64,000 nucleotides of DNA from Gautieria morchelliformis (taxonomy: Eukaryota > Basidiomycota > Agaricomycetes > Gomphales > Gomphaceae), in NCBI GenBank assembly GCA_015179125.1, contig WHVA01000244.1, positions 94,331 through 158,330 on the forward strand, given 5' to 3'. Shown here one piece after another: positions 1 to 11,132 of the stretch. Position 1 is the stretch's first letter. Every line of letters starts with the position of its first letter. The translations under genes and the position numbers were made by a program. The notes under the pieces are model-generated. The model saw nothing but the letters and a program-made list of their open reading frames with translations, was not told where the DNA came from and did not search any database.

Positions 1-431
1 GTTACAAGTAGTTTTTCGACCCATCTGCTCAATATCTTGAACACCAGTAGTTACCACCAATATAGTATAAATAGCTACTACAAATGTATGAACGAGATCA
101 TCCAGAATCAATTATTTTATCCCCTGAAATCACTGTAGTCTTGTTTGATAGCTACAGAGCCCAAATCTTGATAGTTTACTCCAGATCTTCGCTGAGGGTT
201 CATTATCACTGTTTACTCTACACTACCTCAAAAGCGAACACTTTTGACTTGGTTGTTTCTTAGATCGACATCATTTCTTTGTCGACACGGTCATGTGATC
301 TCCAATCATCAGTGCCCGATGCGCCTCAAGGGGCTTAGTCAGCACACAGGCAAAGGACGAACATAGTGGTTTCACCCGCTGAGCAATAGACTTTATTTGT
401 TAAAGGCATCAACTGACATCCTAATCCAAAA
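1..431 (+). mobile_element. Solo-LTR-like element, family L1, copy 1 (cut by window edge)
   Basis: This is the right-hand part of a repeat also found nearly complete at 42538-43601 (+) and 57061-58130 (-). The shared sequence ends after TAATCCAAAA at 431 in this copy, which is where all three copies diverge. It lies inside a Plavaka transposase gene on the other strand; bases 432-436 (tcctt) would be the target duplication, but the left end is outside the window. The palindrome that is CACGTG in the other copies is CATGTG here (289-300), a CpG decay. Confidence 0.8.
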
Positions 432-1158
432 TCCTTGACATCACCATGCACTGTGATAGATTCACAGAGAAACTCAGGTCCACCAGGGGGCAGTGTGTCA
501 ACCTTGGCGAGTAGCATTCGCTGGTTGGTGAATGACGTCTGCGTGCGTGTGGTCATCTAGAGCGAGAGATGAGTTCATGGATGTGCTGCGAGGAATAAAC
601 AAGTCAAACTCACTATCAGCAGTTTGAGCAGTTTGTCCATGTTGGTGAAACTCATTCACTGGTCATGAGTGTCTGCGCGAGCCCCCATTCCTCCTGATCT
701 GCAAATGGCTCATAAAGCGACCGCCCCAGGTTGCACCGAGTCTCATGAAGGAGGTCAAAGCGAGTGGTCCTGTGTGCATGGGCCTCACCTGCAGGTCCAG
801 GAAATACCTCCACATGTGTGAGGGATCCTGGAGCAGGTGGCCGGTTTGTAGGGACCGTTGAGGAAGAATGCCCCGCTTGGCTTCGGGTGTTCGAGGCCAA
901 ACCATCGTCCATGCTTGTATCCGGGGGAGGATCCAGCTGGTCGAACTCTACATCCATGGCCTCACTCTGCCAGCCTGCAGATGGCTTGTCATCGCGTGGA
1001 TTGGTTTCCGGATCAAATGGGTCGTACACCCGCACTTGGCGTCGGGCTAGTGCCACCTGATGGGCGCTCTTGCATGGTGCGCGATGGGCCAGGTGCAGGT
1101 GCACACCTTGCCAAGTAGGGAGAACCTTGAAGCAGTATGGACATGAGATTAGAGGCAT
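432..1158 (-). pseudogene. Plavaka-type DNA transposase, N-terminal part, broken
   Basis: Read on the minus strand from an ATG at 1158, the protein opens with a C2H2-like motif (SCPYC then a His pair, HLHLAH), runs through an acidic linker, and reaches the family block EVFPGPAGEAHAHRTTRFD and EPFADQEEWGLAQTLMTS. The Plavaka family has the same order: zinc finger, FPGAG, PYxPFxDxxEWELA. At about 661 one base is missing; restoring a G would continue MTSGMSFTNMDKLLKL. An intron (about 612 to 559, GTGAGT..CTCTAG) follows, then KVDTLPPGGPEFLCESIT, the expected next block. The gene then stops at 431, where an LTR-like element has inserted. The catalytic part lies outside the window. It is a dead copy of a cut-and-paste element. 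Confidence 0.8.
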
Positions 1159-1383
1159 GCAAAGCTGTGGTAGCACATGCGCAAGACCATGTTTCCTTTC
1201 CCACGGGGCTTGTTTGGTCATGCAGGCCGAGGGCCTCGGGTATGTGACCTTTTGCAACGTTGTTGTTGTTTACCAACACAACCATATCTTAAGAAGGAAT
1301 CGGGTATGGTTCTTGATACGCGATTCCTTCTTTCCCCATGCTCATTGACCCACAATGCCTCGCCAATCAATCCGCATGCAACC

Positions 1384-3620
1384 ATGTCAGGTAAGCAGTT
1401 TACATCTACTACTCATGTCTTGTTGATTTCCTGCCACCCGTGCCCCATTTGCACAGCCAGTCAACAGGCCCATGGTTGTCCAGTCCAACATGGGAAACAC
1501 TCCATCCCATCCACTCACTGGCGACCTTGAAGGGCCTCCTGAGTCGAGAGGCAAACGCGCCGACCGCCATATCTCCCAGAAAGGGCAAGACATGCGTAAG
1601 TAATTTCCCCTATCACGTCGTCCATTACCATGCCCTCACCCATCCATCAGGGGAGCAATTAGAGGCTGCCAGGCTCCGCCGAGAGAAGCTTGCCAACACA
1701 CAGCAGTGCAAGGAGTGGATCCCCTCCCAGTCATTACCTGCGTCCAAGAGGAAGGTCATGATGGAGGACTCGGACCCTGACACTGTTTCACCTCCTCACA
1801 CATGCAAAAGATGTCCGCCTCTACGTGTCCCCGATGATGAAGAGGCCATGGATGTCAATATCGATGACCACAGTGTGGAACCACCTTGTGTGTTCGATGA
1901 TGACCTCAGCATCCAGGCCGACAACGCCTCGGAGACATCTAATGTTGAATCCGAGGGCGCACCTGAGTCCTTAACTGAATCAGAGGACGACGAGCTCATG
2001 CTCGTCCCTCCTACTCGTATTTCTTCTCCCCTCATGTTACATAAAATCTGACTCCAGCGGTCCCAGTATCTACCAAAGCCCCTTCAGGATGAAGCAATGT
2101 GCAGTTCTCGTCGGTCACCATGACCCTCCGACACAATCGAAGGTGCATAAGGGGAAGCCTGCCCCTCAGTGCAAGTCGGCCCCGGTGCCACCACTTCGCT
2201 CTATCACAAACACCCGATTGCATGACCCTCACAATCGCCAATCGCTGGAACAAAGCTCCTCCACTGGTATACCCAGTTCCCCCTCTGTTCTGGCAGCCAA
2301 CTGTCAGCCCCTTTGTCCATTGTTCACCTTGATATCATGCTGCTCACTCCTACCCACAGGGACCCATGGGAACGCAACAGGAGAAAGGCACGTGAGGGAC
2401 CACGGGAACGCGACGGGAGAAAGGCACGCGAGGGACCACGGGAACACGACGGGAGAGAGGCATGTGAGGGACAGGCACACACCAAGTTCGCGCGTGGTGA
2501 ACACTCAACAGAACACACCACCATCCGAGCCAGAAGTCCCCCCTGAACAGGTACCTCCGGTCATTCACCAAACCAGTACCCCAATTCCAGGACGCCGTTC
2601 CAAAGTCAAACTCACTGATTTTGACACTGAGTACCACGCCACAATCAACCTCCCATGCCACTTTTACCGCGTCATCCTATGCACAGAGCACCCTTTCCCA
2701 CTTGACCATGAACAAGAAGGGTATGTTCGCGAGGCCTGGTCTCTCGCATGCAAGGAGCACCAGGTAGAACTTGGCGCAGACAGTGTGGCATTTAATCTCG
2801 TGAGTACATGAACAACCACGCCATCAGTCCTGATTACCCTCATGCATGTAGATCAAGCAATGGGGCAGTCAAGTACGTGGTGAGGTCAAGCGTAACGTGC
2901 GCCCAGTCGCCACCTTGCACTACCGCTTCAGCTCCAGCCCGGATAGTGCACACCGGACCCAGATGGCTACCCTAGCCCAGACACTCACCCACAAGCATAC
3001 CTTGGTATACCGGGTATGTTGACATGTTAGTCTTGTATCCTCACTAACCCTTGAACAGGATCATGAGGCCCGGAAAGGCCTTTTTGAGAACCCCTGCCTC
3101 ATCCACATTTTGCAAACCCAATGGTTCGCAGACCCTCACGACGAAGGCGTGGCCTTCCATTTATATTTCAATCCCGTTCCTCTGCCAACCATGGCTCTTG
3201 TGTTCACGGCCGTGCGTCCCTTCTGATCCCTGAATTATGAACCACTGTGCTCACTCAGCGTCCAGATTGAGAACTGCATCGATGAATGGAAGGATGGGCA
3301 GTTGAAGGCCGTGGATTTCACAGAAAAGGCATACCGTGACAAGTACCTAGCCCATCTCGCCAACCTCAAGAGATGGAGGGAACACACGCAAGGCAAGAAT
3401 CTTCTCGCGCGCATGCAACAACGCTTGCATGACGAGGCGCGGTGAGTGTTCGCTCCAGATGTCATCTGTACCCTGTTGTTCAAGTAGATTCTAGCACCCA
3501 TTCAGGGGCTGGCGTGCTTCAGGAGGAAGGACAGCTTCTCAGCTATCAAATGACGATTTCGACGAGGCCGCGCGGGAGGCAGCAGCGGACTCGGAAGAGG
3601 AGCGAGAGGCGAATGCGTAA
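1384..3620 (+). CDS. DUF6532 domain protein, multi-exon
   Basis: I assemble exons 1384-1390, 1461-1595, 1651 to about 2020, about 2050-2799, 2852-3013, 3059-3211, 3266-3441 and 3506-3620, all with GT..AG introns of about 45-70 bp; the junction near 2020-2060 is not resolved. The N-terminal half is low-complexity and acidic (DEEAMDVNIDD, then Ser/Glu-rich). The C-terminal half is the DUF6532 domain: NPCLIHILQTQWF, then FNPVPLPTMALVFTAIENC with DEWKDG, then DFTEKAYRDKYLAHLANL and a final RLHDEAR followed by an acidic tail. The function of the family is unknown; it is much expanded in Agaricomycetes. No certain stop or frameshift is seen apart from the unresolved junction, so it may be a live host gene, though it sits between transposon debris. 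A donor-like GTAAGT overlaps the last codon, so a further 3' exon is possible. Confidence 0.65.
2353..2472 (+). repeat. In-frame 36-bp tandem repeat, about three copies
   Basis: Three near-identical 36-bp units encode the 12-residue motif HGNATGERHVRD inside the linker of the DUF6532 gene. The unit is a multiple of three, so copy-number change would not break the frame. Confidence 0.75.
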
Positions 3621-4129
3621 GTGGCACACATTGCCCCGGCTTAGACTGAGGCGGCGGTGCCCAAAGAGAGAACCAGACACATGTATGACTGATCCCCTAT
3701 ACTATACTACATGCCAATGATATGCAAATCCCATTCCGTGCTGTGTCTGCTATGAATTCGCTGCGAACCCGGGTTTCGAAAAGCGCGGGCTACCTCACCT
3801 CCCCCTGTGTATATAGGGTCTGTATCGCTATTGTGCGCTATGAGTCCCTCAACCGATAGCGCTCCACCGCGCGTAGGGGAGAATACGTAGCGCTATGGTG
3901 CGCTATGGCGGGCTATAAACAGTACGGCGAGGCTATGCGGGAGTACATATACATGGGTAGGCGTTCGTTCTATGTGTGCTATTTCGTCTATGAAATCCTA
4001 TCTATACATTGCATTTTTTCCTGATGAAAAACGGCAAGAGTAGAAAAGTTGTGAGGATATATACTTCTTGGTCCGTGTCTCCAAGTCGACGACATCGTCG
4101 TTGCGCAGATGTGAAGTTCAAGCTGACAA
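3621..4129. other. Non-coding stretch with repeated GCGCTATG motifs
   Basis: No gene is visible. Between about 3828 and 3925 the motif GCGCTATG and its inverse TAGCGC recur (TAGCGCTATGG, GTGCGCTATGG, GATAGCGCTCC), so the stretch can fold. It could be a worn MITE end, but no target duplication was found. Confidence 0.35.
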
Positions 4130-4844
4130 ATGTTGAAACAAAGTTCATCCTTCATCACGCGCAAGGATGAGAACGCAGTGGAAGATGGATCCCGAACACG
4201 CCTGCCCTCCGGTGCGCCCTCGACATCGACCTCACGCGCCTACTTCTCCAGCGTCGCTCTCGGGATCCTCAGCATCGCTCTCACATCGCTCACGCCCGCA
4301 GGCAGCGTGCCCCGTGTGCTCGGGCGTGAGCTGACCATCGAGGACTGTCCGGAGGTGCTGCTTCTCGGCGCGATCGGCGTGGAGGGCCGGCGGTGCGTGA
4401 AGGAAGACGACCAGGATGCGATGCTGATTGTAGGGGAGGGGCAGCGTGCCGCAACCACGGATGGAGCGCTTGTATAAATAAGATGCTGGGGTATGACCAG
4501 CGCGAGCGCGCGCGCAGCGGCGGTGCGTGCCGGGGCAAACGACGCGGAGGAGGGGCGCAGGAGCGTTGAATGCCGCGTGTTGCATTTCGCGAATAGAGTG
4601 AATAGGCTCGCGCTGACGATGTCGGGATTGGCTGCGTTCCAGGCGTATGCAAAGGGTTTTGAGGTCCTCCGCACATTAATAGGCTTTTTCTTTGGCGGGC
4701 CTTTCTGGCGTCAGCGATCCTGAGATCCCAAACAATTCGCAAACAAATGAAACGACGTGGTGGGTCAGTGGCCCGCTTCGCTTCGTGTAGCGATAAATCA
4801 CGTGATGGCAGTGACGGAAAAGACCAGGAACGTGGGAGTGGCAC
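4130..4844. other. GC-rich island with overlapping open frames, unresolved
   Basis: Composition changes sharply to GC-rich between about 4130 and 4720. Both strands stay open: a plus-strand frame of 115 codons (4130-4477) and minus-strand frames of 117-184 codons. The minus frame ending at 4240 contains an Arg/Ala/Ser-rich stretch (ASFAPARTAAARALAL) that resembles a mitochondrial presequence, while the plus frame has a hydrophobic segment (FSSVALGILSIALTSL). I cannot recognise a family in either. High GC by itself opens frames, so this may be only a fragment of a host gene. Confidence 0.25.
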
Positions 4845-4902
4845 ACTGATATACGTAATCTATTTATTCTTCTAAATTCTATGTTTCTGCTACCAATAGA
4901 TA

Positions 4903-4945
4903 TTAGCTCAACTGAATGGTGCCTAATATTTTCAATTCAGTTGAG
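4903..4945. repeat. 12-bp perfect inverted repeat
   Basis: GCTCAACTGAAT and ATTCAGTTGAGC face each other across an AT-rich loop of about 16 bp, shortly before a TATATAAA box. It may be a foldback or MITE terminus. Nothing else is visible between 4845 and 5300. Confidence 0.5.
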
Positions 4946-5314
4946 CCAATATATAAAGGTACAAAAGGACTATTGAGATACTCCCATCCTGGACCGACGC
5001 CTTGGAAATCGATACTGCAAATGATCCTCGGGTGGCACTAATTGTGACTTCGTAGTTCTGAATCATAGTGACTTAAGTCTGTGCCTTGTCTCGAGGACAC
5101 GGGGCTAAGTAATCGCAGGAGACTCCTCAAAATTGTCTCGATGACATCTCAGCTGCAGCATCACCCCTTGATCGTAACATCTTCTTGGATCGAAGCTTGG
5201 GCAGCCTGAGACATCATATATTGGAGTCCGTCAGCGAATGGGACTATATTTTTCCTTTCTAAGCTTTACGCCAACACCATTACCATTACAGTAAGCTCAA
5301 CCTGAGATAAATGC

Positions 5315-6230
5315 TTGACGATGGAATTCAGCTTGGCGACACTGGTTTCTGCAGGTGTGCGAGTCCCAAGCGGGGTATCTTTCAATGATGCAACTAATTA
5401 CCATCTACCCCAGGACGGATTGTCAGCGCTTCCTCGTTTGCCTCCCTTGCCTTTCTTTTGTATGACCATGGTGAAATTCTTGCGCCTAGTCCTAAGCAAG
5501 CTGACGGCTAACTATGATAAAGTTCTTACCTTTGACACCGAGGTACGTCAGTCACGACAAGTAGACAGTCATCGAACTCTTACGCAGTTATACGCAGATA
5601 CGACTTGTATGGAATTATCCAGGACATACATTTGGAAAAGGGCTATTCCTATTTGTAGAACTTTCCACTTTCTCAGCTGGGCCAGGATGAGGTTGACGGC
5701 GCCTTTCATAGAACCGTTATTTTGGACCGTTTGCCCTTATCCTGAATATCTCAGGTGAAGTCGCGCGTAGCACATACGTGGGTGAACGGCACAGAAAAGA
5801 AAATCAAACTTCAGAACCTATTTCACTCACCGGACATTGGGGGTCGCTTCATATCGATTCTCAAAATAGGAGAGAAAGGAATCTCTGTCAACTTTGAGGG
5901 TTCAAAAGCGATCCTCAGCAGAAATGGGGTACAGTACGCAGAAGGGCAGCTTACCGGGTAGCACTACTGGCTCACACTAAGCTGTGCATCACCTTCTATC
6001 ACTCAGCGCAGACACATATCCCCATCGTCACACTTCATGCTTGCCTCGGTCACCTCTCCTGGTCATCCCCCAAGCGGATCAATGACCAGATCGACCCAAC
6101 ATCGTGACGTGCACTATCGACGTGTGTGAAGGTTGCCTGTTAGGGAAGTCCACACGGAGAAAGTTTAAACCCTCAACGCACCGTCGCACTCAACCTTTCG
6201 AACTTGAAGGGTTCCAAAACAATCGCAGGA
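5315..6230 (+). pseudogene. Copia-type retrotransposon relic (protease to GAG-pre-integrase region)
   Basis: Broken plus-strand frames follow the order of a copia polyprotein. Around 5520 VLTFDTEV sits where the protease DSGA motif belongs. At 5755-5961 KLQNLFHSPDIGGRFISI and VNFEGSKAILSRNG match the segment before the integrase. At about 6040-6220 LGHLSWSSPKRI is followed by CEGCLLGKSTRRKF, the zinc-binding and LGK block of GAG-pre-integrase. Stops and frameshifts separate the blocks, and the integrase core, reverse transcriptase and RNase H are absent. No LTR is recognised next to it. It is an old 3'-truncated fragment. Bases 6231-6470 hold no recognisable gene. Confidence 0.65.
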
Positions 6231-6499
6231 TCGCAAAGACGGCTAAGGGTGTCTCAGCGATTTGCACGCAATGCTGTACATTTTCTAAAGATCATTGTTT
6301 AAACCTGGGGGACTGTCTGAGTCAAGCTAGTCAATCACAGTACGACCCACGACCCGTATCCCATAACTTGTCACTTGAGGAGTCAGTCGTTGGAGTTGAG
6401 CCACAACATCGTCCACAGGAAACTCAATCACAGTGGTGGCTATACATAACTTCAAGCCGATTCCACAGATAGCCCAGATGGCACCACTACTCTGAAACT

Positions 6500-7222
6500 C
6501 CCTATTCCCGTGAAGTCCGAGACTCTCTGGGTAGTTTCTGAAACATAGATACGTTCGCGCATGTTGAGCAGAAGTCGACTACCCAATGAGCATGGGAGGG
6601 CAACCGACCACCTGTAAATGAGGTGCTGGTATACGTAGCCAGTACTATGACGAATCCTGACACACACCAGATAGCAACCTGTATGTAAATTTGTGAGGCG
6701 AGGGCCCAGACCAGACAATTTATGGGAAAAATGGCAAACGCGCTGCAGACCTGTTTCAAGCAGCCTCATATATGTCAAGGCGATCTAGTACTTACGTTAA
6801 ATAATAGCGTCCACTGGCCTATATTAGTCTCTCTAACCACACGAATGGAGGGTCGGAACACACCTATCTCGTATAATCAGGCGTAGCAGCGAGGAATCGC
6901 AGTTGTTTTTGTACTCCGTCCAAGCCTTGTACAGCATCAAAAAACACAGAATACTTTCACAGATTAGTGGCGGGATCCAGGTAAGGAAGTATAGTGGTGG
7001 TGGCTGGGGACCAACGTAGCAACCCGGCGATAACCTCGAAGGCCCCGGAATACCTGGAGGGTCAGTCAGGAAAAAACTGCCGTAGAAAGGCCATAATTGT
7101 CGTTGCAATATACATCGCGGCATGCTCGTACCTGGAATAGCAATAGCGCCAACAATTTCGGCGACATACATCATGCCAAACAATACTACCAATTTCCTAT
7201 TGCGCTCATAAACAGCGTATAT
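6500..7222 (-). pseudogene. DUF6533-type membrane protein, 3' half, antisense to the Helitron
   Basis: Minus-strand exons begin after a CAG acceptor at 7223 with IYAVYERNRKLVVLFGM, a membrane segment. An intron (7131-7054) leads to a Cys-containing loop and a second membrane segment (PPLYFLTWIPPLICESILCF), then LMLYKAWTEY and LLRLIIRD, where an intron starts at 6863. Further exons hold AIFPINCLVWALA and a final PCSLGSRLLLNMRER. This order is that of DUF6533 multi-pass membrane proteins of Agaricomycetes, whose function is unknown. The 5' exons are missing: upstream on this strand lies only Helitron coding sequence. One exon choice (6818-6796) meets a TAA, so it is probably dead. A relative lies at 34850-35580. 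Confidence 0.65.
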
Positions 7223-7226
7223 CTGT

Positions 7227-10200
7227 GTGGGGTGCATCGTTGTAAGAGAATGGCCAATAAACTTTGACCAAGATTTGCTTCGGGAGGGTCATGGTCCATA
7301 TGTCCTCAAGCTGCAGGGCGAACTGTATCATATTCATGGCTCTCTCATCCCTAACCCTGGGAGGCGGATACAGTATGCCCAACTTTATATATATGATCCA
7401 GCATTGGCTTTGGCACAGAGGAACACGCATAACCCAGGTCTGTCTCCAACTATCATGGGAGACTTGCAGGAAATGCTCCTCTTATGCAATCCTCATGTTC
7501 CCATATATAGACAAGCGGCTGAGAGGCTCAGAGCTCAGGGACAGAATGGTGAGATCCGTGCTAGGCTCACATACAGGGAACACAGGGATCCTAGGAGGTA
7601 TAATATCCCTACTGCGGATGAGATTGCGGTGGTTCTTCCTGGAGATGGCATCAACCCTGAACCTAGGGATGTTATTGTCCAGCTCAAAGGTGGACGCTTT
7701 CGAAGGGTATCGGATATGAATCCAAACTATGCCTCTCTTCACTATGTCTTGCTCTTTCCCAGGGGAGAGTTGGGGTGGCAACCTGGTATTCGCTATCGCC
7801 AATTACCAGACGGGCGTGAGCGAAGTGGGCATGTCACCCAAATTCAGTTCCATTCCTATCGTCTCTTCCAGAGAACAGAAGAACCTACAACACTCCTGCA
7901 CGCTGGCAAATTATTCCAGCAGTACATTGTAGACTCTTGGGCCGCTGCAGAGCAAAGCAGGCTGTGGTGGATCAGGACAAATCAACACACTCTCCGTGCT
8001 GAGATGTATAACCAGATGATGGATGCCTTTCATCGCAATGACAATGACAGAGATCCAAACAACTTGGGCATAAGATCCATTCTGCCAGCCACATTTCAGG
8101 GGGGGACACGGGACATGCAGGAAAACCTGCAGAACTCTCTGGCCATTTCAAGGAAGTATGGTGTGGCAGATCTCTTTATTACCATGACTGCCAATCCCAA
8201 CTGGCAGGAGGTATTGGATGCATTGTTGCCCGGACAAACTCCTCAGGACAGGCCTGACCTGGTGTCGCGGGTGTTCCAGCTCAAAAAGAAATACCTCATT
8301 GACTTGATCGTCAAGGAAAAGATTTTTGGGGAAACCGTCGCTCGCGTGCACACCATTGAATTCCAGAAAAGGGGACTCCCACACATGCATATTCTTATCT
8401 GGTTTGAAAGAGATTCCAAGATCAGACATGCACATGAGGTGGATTCAATGATTTCAGCAGAGTTCCCTGATCCAGAGACTCATCCTGTCCTCTACCGGTT
8501 GGTCTGTGAGCTGATGACACATGGTCCCTGTGGACACATGAAACCAAACGCACCCTGCATGGAAAATGGCAAGTGCAAGAAAAACTTCCCAAAGCCATTC
8601 TGTGAGGAAACCAGTCTGAATGAGGATGGATATCCAAAATATCGTCGTCGCAATGATGGAAGGCTGCACAATGTCAGAGGTGACATGCTGGACAACAGAT
8701 GGGTTGTGCCATACTCTGCTCTGCTCTTGCTCAAATTCTGGTGTCACATCAACCCTGAGCTCACCATCAATGTGAGGTGTATCAAGTATATCCACAAGTA
8801 TCTCTACAAGGGCCATGATCGGACCACCATGGAGTTTGGTCGCACCCAGGATGAAATTAAGCAGTACCTGGACGCTCGCTATGTCAGTGCTCATGAGGCC
8901 TGTTGGAGGTTGCTGGAGCGGGAAATCCACACCCAGGTGCCTGCAGTCATGGCACTGCCAGTCCATGAAAAGGACCACCACACGATCATCTTTGATCCCA
9001 ATGAGGATGTGGACAACATCCTCATTAGGGCTGAGGTGAAAAAGACACCGCTCATGGCTTACTTTGAGGCCAATGATATCTACCCTGAAGCACGTGATCT
9101 GCTCTATGTGGAGTTTCCTGAGCATTTTACCTGGCAAGCACAGGAAAAGGTATGGACACCACGCCAAAGAAGCTTTAGCATCGGTCGCCTTCACTTTGCA
9201 AACCCTAAATCAGGAGAGAGATTTTTTGTGCGCACTCTCCTCACAGTGGTCAAGGGGGCTAGATCCTTTGAGGAGCTTAGGTCGGTGGATGGCATACAAT
9301 ATGCTACTTACAAGGAGGCCTGTCGTGCAAGGGGACTTCTGGATGATGATCAGGAGTTGAGGTTGTGTCTCCAGGAAGCCAGTGGCATGAAAACAGGTGC
9401 TCAGCTCAGCCATCTCTTTGCCACCATCCTTGGCCATTGCAATCCATCGGGCCCCGGCAGATTATGGGATGCCTTCAGGGAGCACATATGTGATGATCTC
9501 AGACATCAGCTCCAAATCAGACATGGTATGCAGGATCCACAGGACGATCAGGTTTATGATTTTGGCCTCTTTCTCTTGGAAAAAATCCTCCAGCAGGGTG
9601 GAATGTCCTTGAGCAGCTTTGATGATATGCCTCGGGTGGCAGGCGAGTGGGAGGCCCTCATTGGAAACAGGTTCATAGCTGAGCAGAGGGACTATGACCG
9701 TGTTGAAGAGAGGAACATAGCTGATGAGGAGGTTCCCAGGCTGAATGAGGGGCAAAGGTCCACGCATGATCAGATATTACGGTCGGCACTGACCAGAGAT
9801 GCTCATGGGAAACCTGACGGACAAATGTTTTTTGTCACTGGCTCAGGTGGCGCCGGGAAATCATTCACATGGAACACTCTAATCCACTCCTGTAGAGCGG
9901 AGAGCCTCATTGTGATTGCAGTAGCCTCATCTGCAATGGCTGCACTTATCCTCACTAAGGGTACAACCTCTCATAGCATGCTTGGAATTCCCATTCCTGT
10001 CCATGAGCGCTCTTTCTCCTCCATCAAAAAGAACTCTGACAAGGCTGACATGCTGAGACAGGCCAGTCTCCTCATCTGGGATGAGGCTGCAATGCAGCAT
10101 CGCCATGCCATAGAGGCCATTGACAGGACACTGAGGGATTTCCTTGACCAGCCTGACAGACCCTTTGGTGGCATCACAGTCGCCTTTGGAGGTGACTTTC

Positions 10201-11132
10201 AGCAGACTCTCCCAATTGTCCCTAAAGGCTCCAAGGAGGATATTGTGGGAGCTACCCTTCAGAAGTCATATCTGTGGCCAAAGATCAATGTCCTCCATCT
10301 GACAGAGAACATGCGGGTGAGAAATGACCCTGACAGAGCCAGGTTTGCAGAATGGCTGCAGAATGTGGGCCAGGGAAAGGATCTCCCACTAGATCATACG
10401 TTCTCACTCCCTCCTCACATGGTTTGTGGCCCTGGAATTGAAGATCTGATCCAGGAAATATACCCTGGCATTGGCAATCATGTCCCTGCCCAGGACAATT
10501 ACTTTTTGGAGCGTGCCATCCTCTGTGCCAGAAACACTGAGGTCAATGAGATCAATTCCATGGTGTTTAGGGAGTTTCCAGGTGATGCTCAGGTCTTGCA
10601 CTGCGCAAATTCCATTGAAGAATCCGACGATGCAGATCGGTATCCTGTGGAGTATCTGAATTCCATAGAGATGGGCTCTCTTCCTCCTGCTCGCTTGGAA
10701 GTCAAGCCTGGAGTGCCTCTGATGCTGTTACGCAATTTGGATCAGAAGCAAGGACTATGCAATAAGACAAGATTGCGGTTGGTGAGGATAAGCATTAGAG
10801 TGTTGGAGGTCAGGATCATCTCAGGTCCATGTGCAGGCAATATTGCTTTCATCCCCAGGATCATCATTAAGCCATCAGAGGGAGAGTTGCCATTTGTGCT
10901 GCAAAGGAGGCAGTTTCCAGTGCGTTTGGCATTTGCAATGACTATCAACAAGTCTCAGGGACAGTCTTTGGGAACGGTTGGGCTGGACCTAAGATATCCA
11001 GTGTTTGGACATGGTCAGTTGTATGTTGGTGTATCAAGAGGGACCAATTGGAACAGAGTGAAGGTCTTGCTTGAGGAGGGTTTGGACACAACCAACATTG
11101 TATATAAAGATGTATTACTTAGAGCTCCTTGA
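7227..11132 (+). CDS. Helitron replicase-helicase (HUH Rep plus PIF1-like helicase)
   Basis: An uninterrupted frame of 1301 codons. Helitron_like_N region: GPYVLKLQGELYH and YAQLYIYDPALAL (residues about 25-60), SLHYVLLFPRGELGW (about 170). Rep nuclease: QKRGLPHMHILIW carries the HUH pair (about 385), and KYIHKYLYKGHD with the YVSAHEACWR tyrosine block follows (about 520-560), for nicking and joining single strands in rolling-circle transposition. Helicase (SF1B, PIF1 type): Walker A TGSGGAGKS (about 873), LLIWDEAAM, GGDFQQTLPI, TENMRV, and the C-terminal NKSQGQSLGTVGLDL with YVGVSRGTN. All motifs look intact. Relatives usually have about 100-300 more N-terminal residues; homology here begins about 20 codons in, against the antisense DUF6533 gene, so the 5' end is truncated or rearranged and the stated ATG may not be native. 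It is the only coding-competent transposase of the window. Confidence 0.93.
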   Translation: MGCIVVREWPINFDQDLLREGHGPYVLKLQGELYHIHGSLIPNPGRRIQYAQLYIYDPALALAQRNTHNPGLSPTIMGDLQEMLLLCNPHVPIYRQAAERLRAQGQNGEIRARLTYREHRDPRRYNIPTADEIAVVLPGDGINPEPRDVIVQLKGGRFRRVSDMNPNYASLHYVLLFPRGELGWQPGIRYRQLPDGRERSGHVTQIQFHSYRLFQRTEEPTTLLHAGKLFQQYIVDSWAAAEQSRLWWIRTNQHTLRAEMYNQMMDAFHRNDNDRDPNNLGIRSILPATFQGGTRDMQENLQNSLAISRKYGVADLFITMTANPNWQEVLDALLPGQTPQDRPDLVSRVFQLKKKYLIDLIVKEKIFGETVARVHTIEFQKRGLPHMHILIWFERDSKIRHAHEVDSMISAEFPDPETHPVLYRLVCELMTHGPCGHMKPNAPCMENGKCKKNFPKPFCEETSLNEDGYPKYRRRNDGRLHNVRGDMLDNRWVVPYSALLLLKFWCHINPELTINVRCIKYIHKYLYKGHDRTTMEFGRTQDEIKQYLDARYVSAHEACWRLLEREIHTQVPAVMALPVHEKDHHTIIFDPNEDVDNILIRAEVKKTPLMAYFEANDIYPEARDLLYVEFPEHFTWQAQEKVWTPRQRSFSIGRLHFANPKSGERFFVRTLLTVVKGARSFEELRSVDGIQYATYKEACRARGLLDDDQELRLCLQEASGMKTGAQLSHLFATILGHCNPSGPGRLWDAFREHICDDLRHQLQIRHGMQDPQDDQVYDFGLFLLEKILQQGGMSLSSFDDMPRVAGEWEALIGNRFIAEQRDYDRVEERNIADEEVPRLNEGQRSTHDQILRSALTRDAHGKPDGQMFFVTGSGGAGKSFTWNTLIHSCRAESLIVIAVASSAMAALILTKGTTSHSMLGIPIPVHERSFSSIKKNSDKADMLRQASLLIWDEAAMQHRHAIEAIDRTLRDFLDQPDRPFGGITVAFGGDFQQTLPIVPKGSKEDIVGATLQKSYLWPKINVLHLTENMRVRNDPDRARFAEWLQNVGQGKDLPLDHTFSLPPHMVCGPGIEDLIQEIYPGIGNHVPAQDNYFLERAILCARNTEVNEINSMVFREFPGDAQVLHCANSIEESDDADRYPVEYLNSIEMGSLPPARLEVKPGVPLMLLRNLDQKQGLCNKTRLRLVRISIRVLEVRIISGPCAGNIAFIPRIIIKPSEGELPFVLQRRQFPVRLAFAMTINKSQGQSLGTVGLDLRYPVFGHGQLYVGVSRGTNWNRVKVLLEEGLDTTNIVYKDVLLRAP

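Noticed and set aside
2304..2661. Minus-strand frames over the 36-bp repeat of the DUF6532 gene
   Set aside because: Shadows of the in-frame repeat on the plus strand.
4240..4844. Mitochondrial protein with a presequence on the minus strand
   Set aside because: High GC opens all frames here and no family is recognised after the supposed presequence; kept only as an unresolved island.
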